Source: Clostridiales bacterium UBA1248 (GTDB lineage: Bacteria > Bacillota > Clostridia > Oscillospirales > CAG-272). From it: a stretch of 12,637 bases of DNA. The notes beneath the pieces are model-generated. The model was not told the origin of the DNA, made no database searches, and worked only from the letters and a program-made list of their open reading frames with translations. The translations under genes were made by a program, and so were the position numbers. The stretch spans positions 2,389 through 15,025 of the forward strand of contig DBWC01000121.1 in the NCBI GenBank assembly GCA_002308615.1, in the 5' to 3' direction. Position 1 is the stretch's first letter, and every line of letters starts with the position of its first letter. This document shows positions 1 to 6,745 of the stretch, piece by piece.

Positions 1-635
1 GGTTGTGTCTCGTCGGGCTGAGTCTCCTCGGGTCCCACAACGTCAATACCGCCGTTTATAAGAACGAATTCAATATTTTGCGAATTCTTATCAATAACGT
101 CGTTTGCGTTGATCTGTGCGGTCACGGCGAGAAAATCGCCTTTTTTTGCTTCTTCGGATACTTTGAACGTTACCGTCGCATACGTCGTATCGCCTGTAAC
201 CTCGCCCGTCATCGTGATCCAGTTGAGCGAGATCGTGTTGTTATCCGCGTCAAGCGTTGTTGATCTGGCAGCGGATTCATCATCGGGATCAAATATATCA
301 TATGTAACTTTCGGATCGCCGTTTGACTTTTTTTCAACAGAGAGCTTTTCATCAAACGTCAGCGTCATTTTCAAAGAGCTGATGCTGATATTATTTATCA
401 GTTTGATCTTCAGCGCGACCGTATCACCGGCGTTTGCCTCCTTTACGGAAGTTCCGCCGTCTATAACGATATTAAGCTTGCCGGAAACGGTCGGCGACAC
501 TTCGTGACCGACGGACGATCCGCCGTCCGTCACGACAGCCTGTGTTAAAAACGACAAATTGAGTGATGACAGTATCACCACCGCGCAGATCAAAAACGAT
601 AATACTCTTTTTGTTAAATCCGTGCTTTGTCTCAT
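1..635 (-). CDS. Secreted cohesin-like domain protein (C-terminus cut off by window edge)
   Basis: This open frame of 211 codons starts at the ATG at 635 and runs off the left edge without a stop. The start has a well-placed AAGGAG (642-647, 6-nt spacer). Residues 1-32 look like a Sec signal peptide: a charged start (MRQSTDLTKR) followed by a hydrophobic stretch ending near FLTQA. Residues 53 to about 199 form one cohesin-like beta-sandwich domain, opening with GKLNIVIDGGT and closing with LINGGIDV. It is clearly homologous to both cohesin-like domains of the neighbouring 580-aa protein. After it begins a Pro/Glu/Thr linker (GPEETQPDETQP), so at least one more domain is likely beyond the edge. 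By family knowledge, cohesins bind dockerins in cellulosome-like complexes; whether this copy binds a dockerin is inference. It has its own spacer and probable promoter, separate from the upstream operon. Confidence 0.85.
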   Translation of the reverse strand, partial: MRQSTDLTKRVLSFLICAVVILSSLNLSFLTQAVVTDGGSSVGHEVSPTVSGKLNIVIDGGTSVKEANAGDTVALKIKLINNISISSLKMTLTFDEKLSVEKKSNGDPKVTYDIFDPDDESAARSTTLDADNNTISLNWITMTGEVTGDTTYATVTFKVSEEAKKGDFLAVTAQINANDVIDKNSQNIEFVLINGGIDVVGPEETQPDETQ

Positions 636-641
636 TCTTTT

Positions 642-647
642 CTCCTT
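642..647 (-). promoter_or_regulatory. Shine-Dalgarno for the cohesin-like gene starting at 635
   Basis: AAGGAG on the minus strand with a 6-nt spacer to the ATG at 633-635. It fixes the start of the truncated cohesin-like gene. Confidence 0.8.
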
Positions 648-963
648 AGTAATAAAAAAACAATGCTATAATACTACGCATAATATTATATAACATATAC
701 TGTAAGAGTTAATAAATTTTTTTTACATTTCAAATAATAATTTTATAGATAGAATGTAAATTTATTCATATATCCTGATAAAACGACTGTTTTTTTGAAA
801 TACGGCATATTAAAGCCCTTCAGCTTAACATAAAAGTGATGTTTTTGCCGTTTTGCAAAAATGATACTACTCACTCCGGTCGTAATGATGATATGTATTC
901 CGCTCATGCGTAAAGCACACATCATTTTAAATATTAATTTTTTTACTTATTCAATGCTTTATT
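648..963. other. AT-rich intergenic spacer without a convincing gene
   Basis: This stretch lies between the terminator of the 580-aa gene and the next cohesin-like gene. It is strongly AT-rich. It holds the putative promoter at 685-712 and an inverted repeat TTTACATT/AATGTAAA (722-729 and 753-760, 23-nt spacing) just upstream of it. It also holds a perfect 7-bp hairpin TTTTTGC/GCAAAAA (842-848 and 855-861). A 60-codon minus-strand frame (743-925) lacks a Shine-Dalgarno and a recognisable product and is not called as a gene. The inverted repeat could be an operator, but nothing in the sequence proves it. Confidence 0.5.
685..712 (-). promoter_or_regulatory. Possible sigma-A promoter for the cohesin-like gene
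   Basis: On the minus strand a perfect TATAAT (685-690) lies 16 nt after TTAACT (707-712, 4 of 6 matches to TTGACA). This places it about 50 nt upstream of the ATG at 635. The region is very AT-rich, so TATAAT-like words are expected by chance. The position and the upstream terminator favour a promoter in this gap, but the exact hexamers are uncertain. Confidence 0.4.
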
Positions 964-1000
964 AAAAAAGAACTGCCGCAAAGCAGCTTTGCAGCAGTTC
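964..1000 (-). terminator. Rho-independent terminator after the cohesin-dockerin gene
   Basis: Read on the minus strand, outer arms GAACTGC/GCAGTTC (970-976 and 994-1000) enclose a one-base mismatch and inner arms GCAAAG/CTTTGC (978-983 and 987-992) around a 3-nt loop. A run of six T follows directly (969-964). It lies 23 nt past the stop codon at 1024 and probably ends the long operon or the 580-aa gene's own transcript. Confidence 0.9.
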
Positions 1001-1023
1001 ATTATTTTATTGCTTTTGTGAGC

Positions 1024-2766
1024 TCAGCTTAAGTGTCTGAACAGCGCGACGACGTCTTTATTGTCTACTTCGCCGTCATTGTTGAAGTCGGCGGCGACCA
1101 TATCTATTTCGCCCTGCTTTGTTGAAAGATATCTGAACAAAGCGACAACGTCCTTGTTGTCTACTTCGCCGTCCATATTGACGTCGCCCTTTATGCTCAT
1201 AACGTAACCGCAGACGTCGCAGATCCTGTTACCGTCTTCGTCCTTATGCGCTTCAAGACCTACAGTCTCTTTGCATCTTGTGCACGTATGCCAGTGATTG
1301 TCTTTATCAAACTCTATTTCGCCTAAGCTGTGTCCGAGCTTTTCTATCGTGTATTTTTCGGTATAGCCGCAGACCGTGCAGGTATGCTCTGCTTCGCCGT
1401 CGTGCGTGCAGTCAGCCGCTTTCAGTATCGTCGCGCGCCCGTAAGTATGAGCTGCTGCGTCTATCTTTTCACCGCACGCTGCGCAGATGTGCCAATGACT
1501 TTCGCCGTCGCACTCGTACTGATCGGGTGTGCGTCCGACGTATACGCCGCCGTTGATAAGATTTGCCTGTATCGTTGCCTGATCTATATCAAATACGTCG
1601 TTGGGGTTGTATGACGCGGTTATCGGTAAAAATGCTCCGATCTCCGCATCGTCCGCTACCTTGAATTTGATCGTGGCGTAGACTGTGTCGCCTGTGACCT
1701 CGTCAGAGCCGGAGAGCCAGTTGATCACAACGGTCCTGGTTTCGGTATTGACGGACGAGCTCTTCATCGCCGACATATCGTCCGGATCGTATATATTATA
1801 CGTTACCTTGGGTTTGCCCTTGCCGTCGACAATGGCGCTGAGGTTTTCATCATAGTTTACGGCTATTTTAAGACTGCTTATGCCGGTATTGTTTACAAGG
1901 CATATTTTTACGTCTATCTCCTCACCGGGATCTGCGCTGACGTTGGACGTGCCGCCGTCGATAACGATGTTGAGCATGCCGTTGATCAAGCTTCCGAGAT
2001 CCGCGGTGCCGGTTTTATGTCCGAGCGGATCCAAGGTCTCCGTTACGGTATATCCGCATTCCGTGCATTTATGCTCGAGAATACCGGATTTTGTGCAGGT
2101 CGGTTCCTTTGTGATGCGTGAATCGAACGTATGCGGTCCGATATCAAGCGTTTCGCCGCAGTCTGTGCATTTGTGCCAATGGTTCGCCTCGTCGTATTCG
2201 ATCGGGCCGGGGTTGTGGTTTGCAACGTCTATACCGCCGTTTATAAGGTTGAACGCTATATCGTTCTGCTCACTGTCGAATACGTCGTGCGGGTTGATGA
2301 TCGCCGTTATGGGTAAGAAGCTTCCGCGAACTGCGTCTTCTGCTACCTTGAACGTAACCGTAACGTAAGTAGTATCGCCTGAAACGCTGTCTTCAGGATT
2401 GAGCCAGTTGAGCATCAGCGTTCTTGTTTCTTCGTTGAGCGAGATGCTTCTCATATCGGTATCGGGATCAAAGATGTTGAGCGTGGCTTTCGGCTTGCCC
2501 TTTGCATCCTTTACTATTGAGAGCTTTTCGTCATACGTTAAACTCATTTTCAGCGAGCTGATATTTCTGTTGTTTACCAGTTCGATCCTGACGTCTACCG
2601 TACCGCCGGGGTTGGCAAGGCAAGGTCCCGTTCCGCCGTCTATAACGATGTTGAGCTTGCCGCTTTCGATCGCGCCGTATTCGCGTCCGTCGTCGGCATA
2701 GATCACAGTTGATATCACGGCTGAGAAAAGTGCGATGACAAGGATCAGAGATATCAGTTTTTTCAT
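1024..2766 (-). CDS. Secreted protein with two cohesin-like domains, Cys/His repeats and a C-terminal dockerin
   Basis: This 580-aa extracellular protein appears to be a scaffold or adaptor. It begins with a Sec signal peptide (MKKLISLILV..., cleavage near residue 24). Cohesin-like domain 1 spans about 36-181 and domain 2 about 262-410. Both open with LNIVIDGGT and end with LINGG(I/V). Between and after them lie Cys/His-rich repeats (about 190-250 and 417-522) of the HWHxCxxCGE ... EHxCxxCGYT type, which may bind a metal or stabilise the fold. Residues 526-580 are a type I dockerin with two calcium-loop repeats, DVNMDGEVDNKD (528-539) and DFNNDGEVDNKD (560-571), each followed by VVALFRYLS or VVALFRHLS. 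The ribosome binding site GAAAGGAT (2774-2780) supports the ATG at 2766. The stop of nahK is 55 bp upstream with no terminator between, so read-through is possible. Cohesin plus dockerin in one chain is typical of scaffoldins, but the binding partner is unknown. Confidence 0.92.
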   Translation of the reverse strand: MKKLISLILVIALFSAVISTVIYADDGREYGAIESGKLNIVIDGGTGPCLANPGGTVDVRIELVNNRNISSLKMSLTYDEKLSIVKDAKGKPKATLNIFDPDTDMRSISLNEETRTLMLNWLNPEDSVSGDTTYVTVTFKVAEDAVRGSFLPITAIINPHDVFDSEQNDIAFNLINGGIDVANHNPGPIEYDEANHWHKCTDCGETLDIGPHTFDSRITKEPTCTKSGILEHKCTECGYTVTETLDPLGHKTGTADLGSLINGMLNIVIDGGTSNVSADPGEEIDVKICLVNNTGISSLKIAVNYDENLSAIVDGKGKPKVTYNIYDPDDMSAMKSSSVNTETRTVVINWLSGSDEVTGDTVYATIKFKVADDAEIGAFLPITASYNPNDVFDIDQATIQANLINGGVYVGRTPDQYECDGESHWHICAACGEKIDAAAHTYGRATILKAADCTHDGEAEHTCTVCGYTEKYTIEKLGHSLGEIEFDKDNHWHTCTRCKETVGLEAHKDEDGNRICDVCGYVMSIKGDVNMDGEVDNKDVVALFRYLSTKQGEIDMVAADFNNDGEVDNKDVVALFRHLS

Positions 2767-2821
2767 TTTTCTATCCTTTCTTTATATATTTTCACTTTAA
2801 ATATGTGCTCCGATTACTGTT

Positions 2822-3895
2822 TCAGACGTATTTTTTTATAATATCGTCCATTTGCTTCTTTTTCTTCATCATATCCGCGGCGAGAGCTATCTGGCATCTT
2901 GCGCGCACGATATTATGCTCCGGATAATTGAGCTTGAAATATTTGTCGCCGTCAAGGTAATCGTGTAAAAATCTTACGGCAAGCTCTATCGTCATGACTA
3001 TCGCGCCGTCCGACAGAGTTTCAAGTTCTTTTTGCGTTGCGGTATTTCTGATCTTTCCGACAAAGCCCTTTGTAAACGCTTCAAATCTTATAAGATCAAG
3101 TCCGGTCTTGCTTATATCCGGCTCATCCTCGTCCGAGAAGTTTGCGCCGAATCTTATCGCGTCTCCGAAATCGTACGCGACGAGTCCCGGCATAACCGTG
3201 TCAAGATCGATTATGGCAAGAGTTTCCTTTGTATCTTTATCAAATAAGATATTGTTGCCCTTCGTATCGTTATGCGTCACGCGCAGCGGGAGTTCTCCGC
3301 GTTTCTGCATATCGACGAGCAGTTCTCCGTCCGCTCTGCAGCTTTTTAAAAACTCTATTTCCTTTTGCGTTTCTTTTACTCTTCCGGCGGGGTCCGCATC
3401 AACGACCTCAAAAAAGCTCCTGTATCTGTTTTTCGTATCGTGGAAGCCGGGGATTATCTCGTACAGCGAGCCCGCGTCGTAGTCGGACAGCAAAAGCTGA
3501 AATTCACCGAACGCCGCGCCCGCCGATTCAAACAGCGACGGATCCTCAAACGAATCGAACGTCACGGAATTGGGCACGAAGCCGTAACCGCGCCAGAATC
3601 CGCCCTCGCTGTCTGTATAATAGTTCTTTCCGTCGCGCGCGTCAAGATAATGCAGAACGCCGCGGTCCTTTTTTTCATCCGGGAGCTTGTCGTAAATATG
3701 CCGCGTAACTCCGCGTATATTTGACATTATATACTGCGGTTTTTTGAAAACGTACGTATTTATCTTCTGTAAAATATAGCTTTTATCCCCGAAATCCACT
3801 TTATGCGTCTTGTTTATGTTGCCGTTTTTGATCACCGTACAGCCGGTGTCCTTTTCCGGGAGCATAAAAGCGGTGTATACTTCTTTCAGTTCCAT
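2822..3895 (-). CDS. nahK: N-acetylhexosamine 1-kinase (NahK/LnpB-like), aminoglycoside-phosphotransferase fold
   Basis: The likely role is cytoplasmic, ATP-dependent phosphorylation of GlcNAc/GalNAc at C1, which gives the sugar 1-phosphate for UDP-sugar synthesis. Numbering from a TTG at 3898, the catalytic loop is LRVTHNDTKGNN (205-216, with D211 the likely base). IDLDT (230-234) and DFGDAIRFG (243-251) follow, and EHNIVRARCQIALA (327-340) lies near the C-terminus. YILQKIN (41-47) is the N-lobe strand. These motifs and the length of about 357 aa match, from memory, the Bifidobacterium NahK family well. The start is set at the ATG at 3895 because AGAGG (3902-3906) is then 6 nt away; the TTG one codon upstream is less likely. 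The window lacks the phosphorylase, galT and galE usually found beside bifidobacterial nahK, so the in vivo substrate (GlcNAc, GalNAc or another hexose) is inferred. Confidence 0.85.
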   Translation of the reverse strand: MELKEVYTAFMLPEKDTGCTVIKNGNINKTHKVDFGDKSYILQKINTYVFKKPQYIMSNIRGVTRHIYDKLPDEKKDRGVLHYLDARDGKNYYTDSEGGFWRGYGFVPNSVTFDSFEDPSLFESAGAAFGEFQLLLSDYDAGSLYEIIPGFHDTKNRYRSFFEVVDADPAGRVKETQKEIEFLKSCRADGELLVDMQKRGELPLRVTHNDTKGNNILFDKDTKETLAIIDLDTVMPGLVAYDFGDAIRFGANFSDEDEPDISKTGLDLIRFEAFTKGFVGKIRNTATQKELETLSDGAIVMTIELAVRFLHDYLDGDKYFKLNYPEHNIVRARCQIALAADMMKKKKQMDDIIKKYV

Positions 3896-3901
3896 CAAAA
3901 A

Positions 3902-3906
3902 CCTCT
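3902..3906 (-). promoter_or_regulatory. Shine-Dalgarno deciding the nahK start
   Basis: AGAGG on the minus strand, 6 nt before the ATG at 3893-3895. The in-frame TTG at 3896-3898 would leave only 3 nt. Confidence 0.65.
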
Positions 3907-3916
3907 TATCGTTTGT

Positions 3917-4186
3917 TTACAGCTCTGTCAAAAGACCCGCGTCAGACAGCTCCGATATGAATTTTTTCGTATCCGCCTCAGCGGCTTCTCTTTTGATATC
4001 GTATTCCGCGCAGAGGGCGTCAACAAGCTTTGCCTCGTCGGTATTTGAGAGAAGAAGCTGCCAGAGGATACGTCCTGTCGCGTTCAGAACGATCGGGTCG
4101 TTTTTTTTGTCAGCCGGCGCCTCCGCCGACACGGCGTATATCGTGCCGTTGAATTCTCTTATGAGATAATCGTTTTTCAGCTTCAT
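3917..4186 (-). CDS. PqqD-like small protein (RiPP recognition element fold)
   Basis: This 89-aa protein has the PqqD family pattern: MKLKNDYLIREFNG near the start, LNATGRILWQLL at 34-45, then a helical segment with EYDIKREAAEADTKKF and a C-terminal SELSDAGLL. PqqD proteins have a winged-helix-like fold that binds precursor peptides and delivers them to radical-SAM or other maturases. No such enzyme or precursor peptide is visible nearby, so its role here is open. The open frame could extend to a TTG at 4216, but the ATG at 4186 matches where PqqD proteins normally begin. The only Shine-Dalgarno (AAGGAG, 4203-4208) lies 16 nt upstream, inside the last codons of the previous gene, whose stop is at 4200-4202. 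Translation is therefore probably coupled to that gene. Confidence 0.8.
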   Translation of the reverse strand: MKLKNDYLIREFNGTIYAVSAEAPADKKNDPIVLNATGRILWQLLLSNTDEAKLVDALCAEYDIKREAAEADTKKFISELSDAGLLTEL

Positions 4187-4199
4187 ATATGCCGGACTG

Positions 4200-4490
4200 T
4201 CACTCCTTGTTCGCAATGTCGAGCCATGCCATACCGAGATCGAACGCCTCGAAAAAGCCCTGTTTTATCGCGTTTTTAGGCGGGGTTTTATCCGCCGGGT
4301 CGGTCGGCATTATCTGTATCATGACTCTGTCAGGGATAGACATGCCGCGCACGGCTTTTACGGACATTATCATCAGAAACAGGATGTATTTGTCGCTCAT
4401 GCTGCCGTAGCATATAACGTTTTTCTCACGCACGAGGGGTTTGCCCCTGTACATAAGATATTTGCCGTTTACTATCGGTTTATCGTTCAT
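4200..4490 (-). CDS. Conserved-looking 96-aa hypothetical protein between prs and the PqqD-like gene
   Basis: I do not recognise this family. The product has no signal peptide and no clear membrane helix, although SDKYILFLMIMS (about 32-43) is a hydrophobic core stretch. It begins MNDKPIVNGKYLMYRGKPLV and ends FDLGMAWLDIANKE, with a Pro/Lys-rich turn DPADKTPPKNA (about 64-74). The frame looks real: it has a good ribosome binding site (AAGAGGT, 4498-4504, overlapping the stop codon of the PRPP synthetase gene), normal codon use and tight spacing on both sides. Its last codons carry the AAGGAG nearest to the PqqD-like start. The position suggests translation coupled to both neighbours and perhaps a shared function. 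Confidence 0.75.
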   Translation of the reverse strand: MNDKPIVNGKYLMYRGKPLVREKNVICYGSMSDKYILFLMIMSVKAVRGMSIPDRVMIQIMPTDPADKTPPKNAIKQGFFEAFDLGMAWLDIANKE

Positions 4491-4501
4491 TATTTTACCT
4501 C

Positions 4502-5623
4502 TTATTCCGTTGTTTTGTTTACCTTATCCATCAGCTTGTGTATCCTGTTAACGGGATTGAGCAGGTCGCTGATCGTCATATCGTGATTCAAAGTATCTAT
4601 TATGAGCGCAACGTACTTGCAGAGGTTTACCTCGCAGTACCAGTCACGCGCTTTTAATTCGGGCGTTCTGTATATGAGATTTGTTGTGAATATCTTGTTT
4701 ATCGCGCCGTCCTCATAGGCTTTGTCCATGGTTTCGAGTCCGTTGCAGAAAAGTCCGAAGGTGGCGAATACGAATATGCGCTTTGCTCCTCTTTCTTTAA
4801 GCTGATACGCTATGTCTATGACGGAGTCGCCGGACGATATCATATCGTCAACGATTATGACGTCCTTGCCGGAGACGCTGTTGCCTAAGAATTCATGCGC
4901 TTCTATCGGGTTTCTGCCGTTTACAATTATCGTGTAGTTGCGGCGCTTGTAGAACATACCGAGCTCCAGACCGAGCACCGAGGAATAATACATACAGCGG
5001 GACATACCGCCCTCGTCCGGAGATACCATCATGGTACTGCCGGCTACCAGCTTTGCGTCGGGTATGTTTTTGACAAACGCCTTTATCATCTGATACGTTA
5101 CCTGTACATTGTCAAATCCGGCAAGCGGGATGGAGTTTGCAACGCGCGGATCGTGCGCGTCGAACGTTATGATGTTCTCAACTCCCATATTGACAAGCTC
5201 GTATAACGCCTGCGCGCAGTCGAGCGATTCTCTCGCGGAGCGTCTGTGCTGTCTGCCCTCGTAAAGCATGGGCATTATTACGGATATCCTTCTCGCTTTT
5301 CCGCCTATCGCCGCTATGATACGCTTCAGATCTGAAAAATGATCGTCCGGCGACATACGGTTGGTCTGACCGTACATTTTGTACTCCGTCTCAGGTCCGT
5401 AGTTGAAGCAGTCGACGATAATATAAACGTCCTTGCCTCTCTGCGTCTGACGCAGAAGTCCTTTTGCCTCACCCGTTCCGAATCTCGGACACTCGGCGTC
5501 GGTTACGTACGTATCGCACTCGTGTCCGCGCCAGTCGCATATGTAGCTGTCCACCTGATCGGTAAAGCTCTTGCAGCCGCGCATACCAATGATCTCAAGT
5601 TCACCGTGAAAAAAATCCTTCAT
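4502..5623 (-). CDS. prs: Ribose-phosphate pyrophosphokinase (PRPP synthetase), long clostridial form
   Basis: The enzyme transfers pyrophosphate from ATP to ribose 5-phosphate to make PRPP for nucleotide, His, Trp and NAD synthesis. At 373 aa it is longer than the usual bacterial Prs of about 315 aa. Visible motifs, numbered from the chosen start, are a histidine-rich loop in YEGRQHRRSARESLDCA, the FDAHDPR metal/substrate segment (154-160), and the PRPP-binding loop VIIVDDMISSGDS (255-267). That loop reads SSGDS where classical Prs has DTGGT, a variant I associate with the long clostridial group. The ATG at 5623 is preferred, with GGGAG (5627-5631) only 3 nt upstream. The frame extends to a GTG at 5677, but those extra codons cross a strong hairpin and look non-coding. 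Placement next to sugar kinases is unusual for prs, so a specialised paralogue is possible. Confidence 0.9.
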   Translation of the reverse strand: MKDFFHGELEIIGMRGCKSFTDQVDSYICDWRGHECDTYVTDAECPRFGTGEAKGLLRQTQRGKDVYIIVDCFNYGPETEYKMYGQTNRMSPDDHFSDLKRIIAAIGGKARRISVIMPMLYEGRQHRRSARESLDCAQALYELVNMGVENIITFDAHDPRVANSIPLAGFDNVQVTYQMIKAFVKNIPDAKLVAGSTMMVSPDEGGMSRCMYYSSVLGLELGMFYKRRNYTIIVNGRNPIEAHEFLGNSVSGKDVIIVDDMISSGDSVIDIAYQLKERGAKRIFVFATFGLFCNGLETMDKAYEDGAINKIFTTNLIYRTPELKARDWYCEVNLCKYVALIIDTLNHDMTISDLLNPVNRIHKLMDKVNKTTE

Positions 5624-5655
5624 ATACTCCCGTTTCCCGACGTTGTTTATTTTTC

Positions 5656-5695
5656 CCGGAAGCGTACCGTCGCACACGCTCCGGCGCTTTTTTTT
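5656..5695 (+). terminator. Terminator-like hairpin facing the plus strand, upstream of prs
   Basis: Arms CCGGA-A-GCGT (5656-5665, one bulged A) and ACGCTCCGG (5676-5684) form a GC-rich stem with a 10-nt loop. On the plus strand a run of eight T (5688-5695) begins 3 nt after the stem. On the minus strand, the direction of all genes here, the hairpin is followed by GAAAAATAAAC, so it would not terminate the operon. It could stop antisense transcription or act as an RNA structure in the prs leader; chance is also possible. Confidence 0.4.
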
Positions 5696-6731
5696 ACTTT
5701 GTTATTGTTATTTTTTTCAAAACCTTTGATTTGTTCGGGTCTATATCGCGTATTACGGTAAGTTCATATGCGAAGAGCTGTACGCATATCGCAAACATGA
5801 ACGGCGCGGTGTATTCTCCGCTCTGCGGCGTTAAGATACCGAGCTTTTCGGACTTGTAAAGCTCCTCGTCGTTCGTTACGACGAATATCTCCGCGCCTAT
5901 CTCGTGCAACCGCTCTATCATCGCCTTGTCGTCGTCCGACGTTTTGCCCTTGCCGGAGACTATTATTACGAGATCGCCCTCTTTTACCTGCGCTATCGGT
6001 CCGTGATAGAAGTCGCTTATAGCGGCGCCTTTCATCTTTATGCCGTTCGTTTCAAGTATCTTTAACGCGCCTTCAAGCGCTATCGGATATTCAAGTCCGC
6101 GGCCTAAGATGAACGCGTTTGTAAGATATCTGTAACGCAGAAGCTTTGCCTCAAGTGCGGACGGCGCGTATTTTAACAGCGCCGCGGCGTCGCCGCTTAC
6201 GGCTTCAAGCTGTTCTTTCAGAGCGGCATCGCCCGAGATCTTCCAGCACAAAAGCGCTAAAAGGAACATCTGCGACGTAAACGTCTTTGTCGCCGCTATG
6301 CTTATCTCTTCTCCGGCATTGCAATAGAGGTGATATTTCGCCTCCTTTGCCATAGGCGACTCCTCGTTGTTCGTCACGGCGACGGTCACGCAGCCCTGTT
6401 CGTTTGCCTGCCTAAGCACCGCTAAAACGTCCTCCGCCTTGCCGGACTGCGATACGCCGATAACGAGCTGCGGTCCGAAATTCATCTTTGCGCCGTATTT
6501 GGTGATGACGCTCGGCGTTCCGAGCGCGCACGGGATCCCGGCGACTATGCCGAAAAGATACTGCGCGTAGATGCACGCGTGATCAGACGTTCCGCGCGCG
6601 GCGAAATATATACCGCATAATCCTTTTTTATGATATTCCTCCGCAATCTGTTTTGCGGTCTTTTCGTTTTTCTCTGCAAGCCTGCTTAAAACGGAAGGCT
6701 GTTCGCAGATCTCATCAAAAAGCAATGACAT
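5694..6731 (-). CDS. Double-SIS-domain sugar-phosphate isomerase/deaminase (GlmS-C/NagB-II/AgaS type)
   Basis: This 345-aa cytoplasmic enzyme has two sugar isomerase (SIS) domains and no glutaminase domain. SIS1 covers about 36-165, with ARGTSDHA (45-52), SQSGKAEDV (94-102) and ATKTFTSQ (147-154). SIS2 covers about 198-330, with GRGLEYPIALEGALKILE (210-227) and FYHGPIA (241-247). It ends with DPNKSKVLKKITITK, the tail that resembles GlmS-type proteins. Without the N-terminal amidotransferase domain it probably works on free amino-sugar phosphates, for example deaminating GlcN-6-P or GalN-6-P, rather than making GlcN-6-P from glutamine. Which sugar is not decided by sequence reading. GAGAGG (6739-6744) lies 7 nt upstream of the ATG and 14 bp separate it from the lipoprotein gene before it. 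Its neighbours nahK and rhaB fit an amino- and deoxy-sugar pathway. Confidence 0.85.
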   Translation of the reverse strand: MSLLFDEICEQPSVLSRLAEKNEKTAKQIAEEYHKKGLCGIYFAARGTSDHACIYAQYLFGIVAGIPCALGTPSVITKYGAKMNFGPQLVIGVSQSGKAEDVLAVLRQANEQGCVTVAVTNNEESPMAKEAKYHLYCNAGEEISIAATKTFTSQMFLLALLCWKISGDAALKEQLEAVSGDAAALLKYAPSALEAKLLRYRYLTNAFILGRGLEYPIALEGALKILETNGIKMKGAAISDFYHGPIAQVKEGDLVIIVSGKGKTSDDDKAMIERLHEIGAEIFVVTNDEELYKSEKLGILTPQSGEYTAPFMFAICVQLFAYELTVIRDIDPNKSKVLKKITITK

Positions 6732-6745
6732 ATACTAACCTCTCT

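Noticed and set aside
743..925. A 60-codon minus-strand frame in the intergenic spacer
   Set aside because: It has no Shine-Dalgarno before its ATG, lies in AT-rich DNA, and the product shows no family features or good amino-acid composition.
1040..1180. A pair of near-identical DNA segments of about 40 bp
   Set aside because: These encode the two calcium-loop repeats of the dockerin domain and are expected for that family.
4187..4216. An N-terminal extension of the PqqD-like protein from TTG 4216
   Set aside because: It would overlap the previous gene, lacks a ribosome binding site and adds residues not seen in PqqD proteins.
5624..5677. An N-terminal extension of the PRPP synthetase starting at GTG 5677
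   Set aside because: The extra 18 codons run through a strong hairpin, the GTG has no properly spaced Shine-Dalgarno, and the ATG at 5623 fits the family start better.
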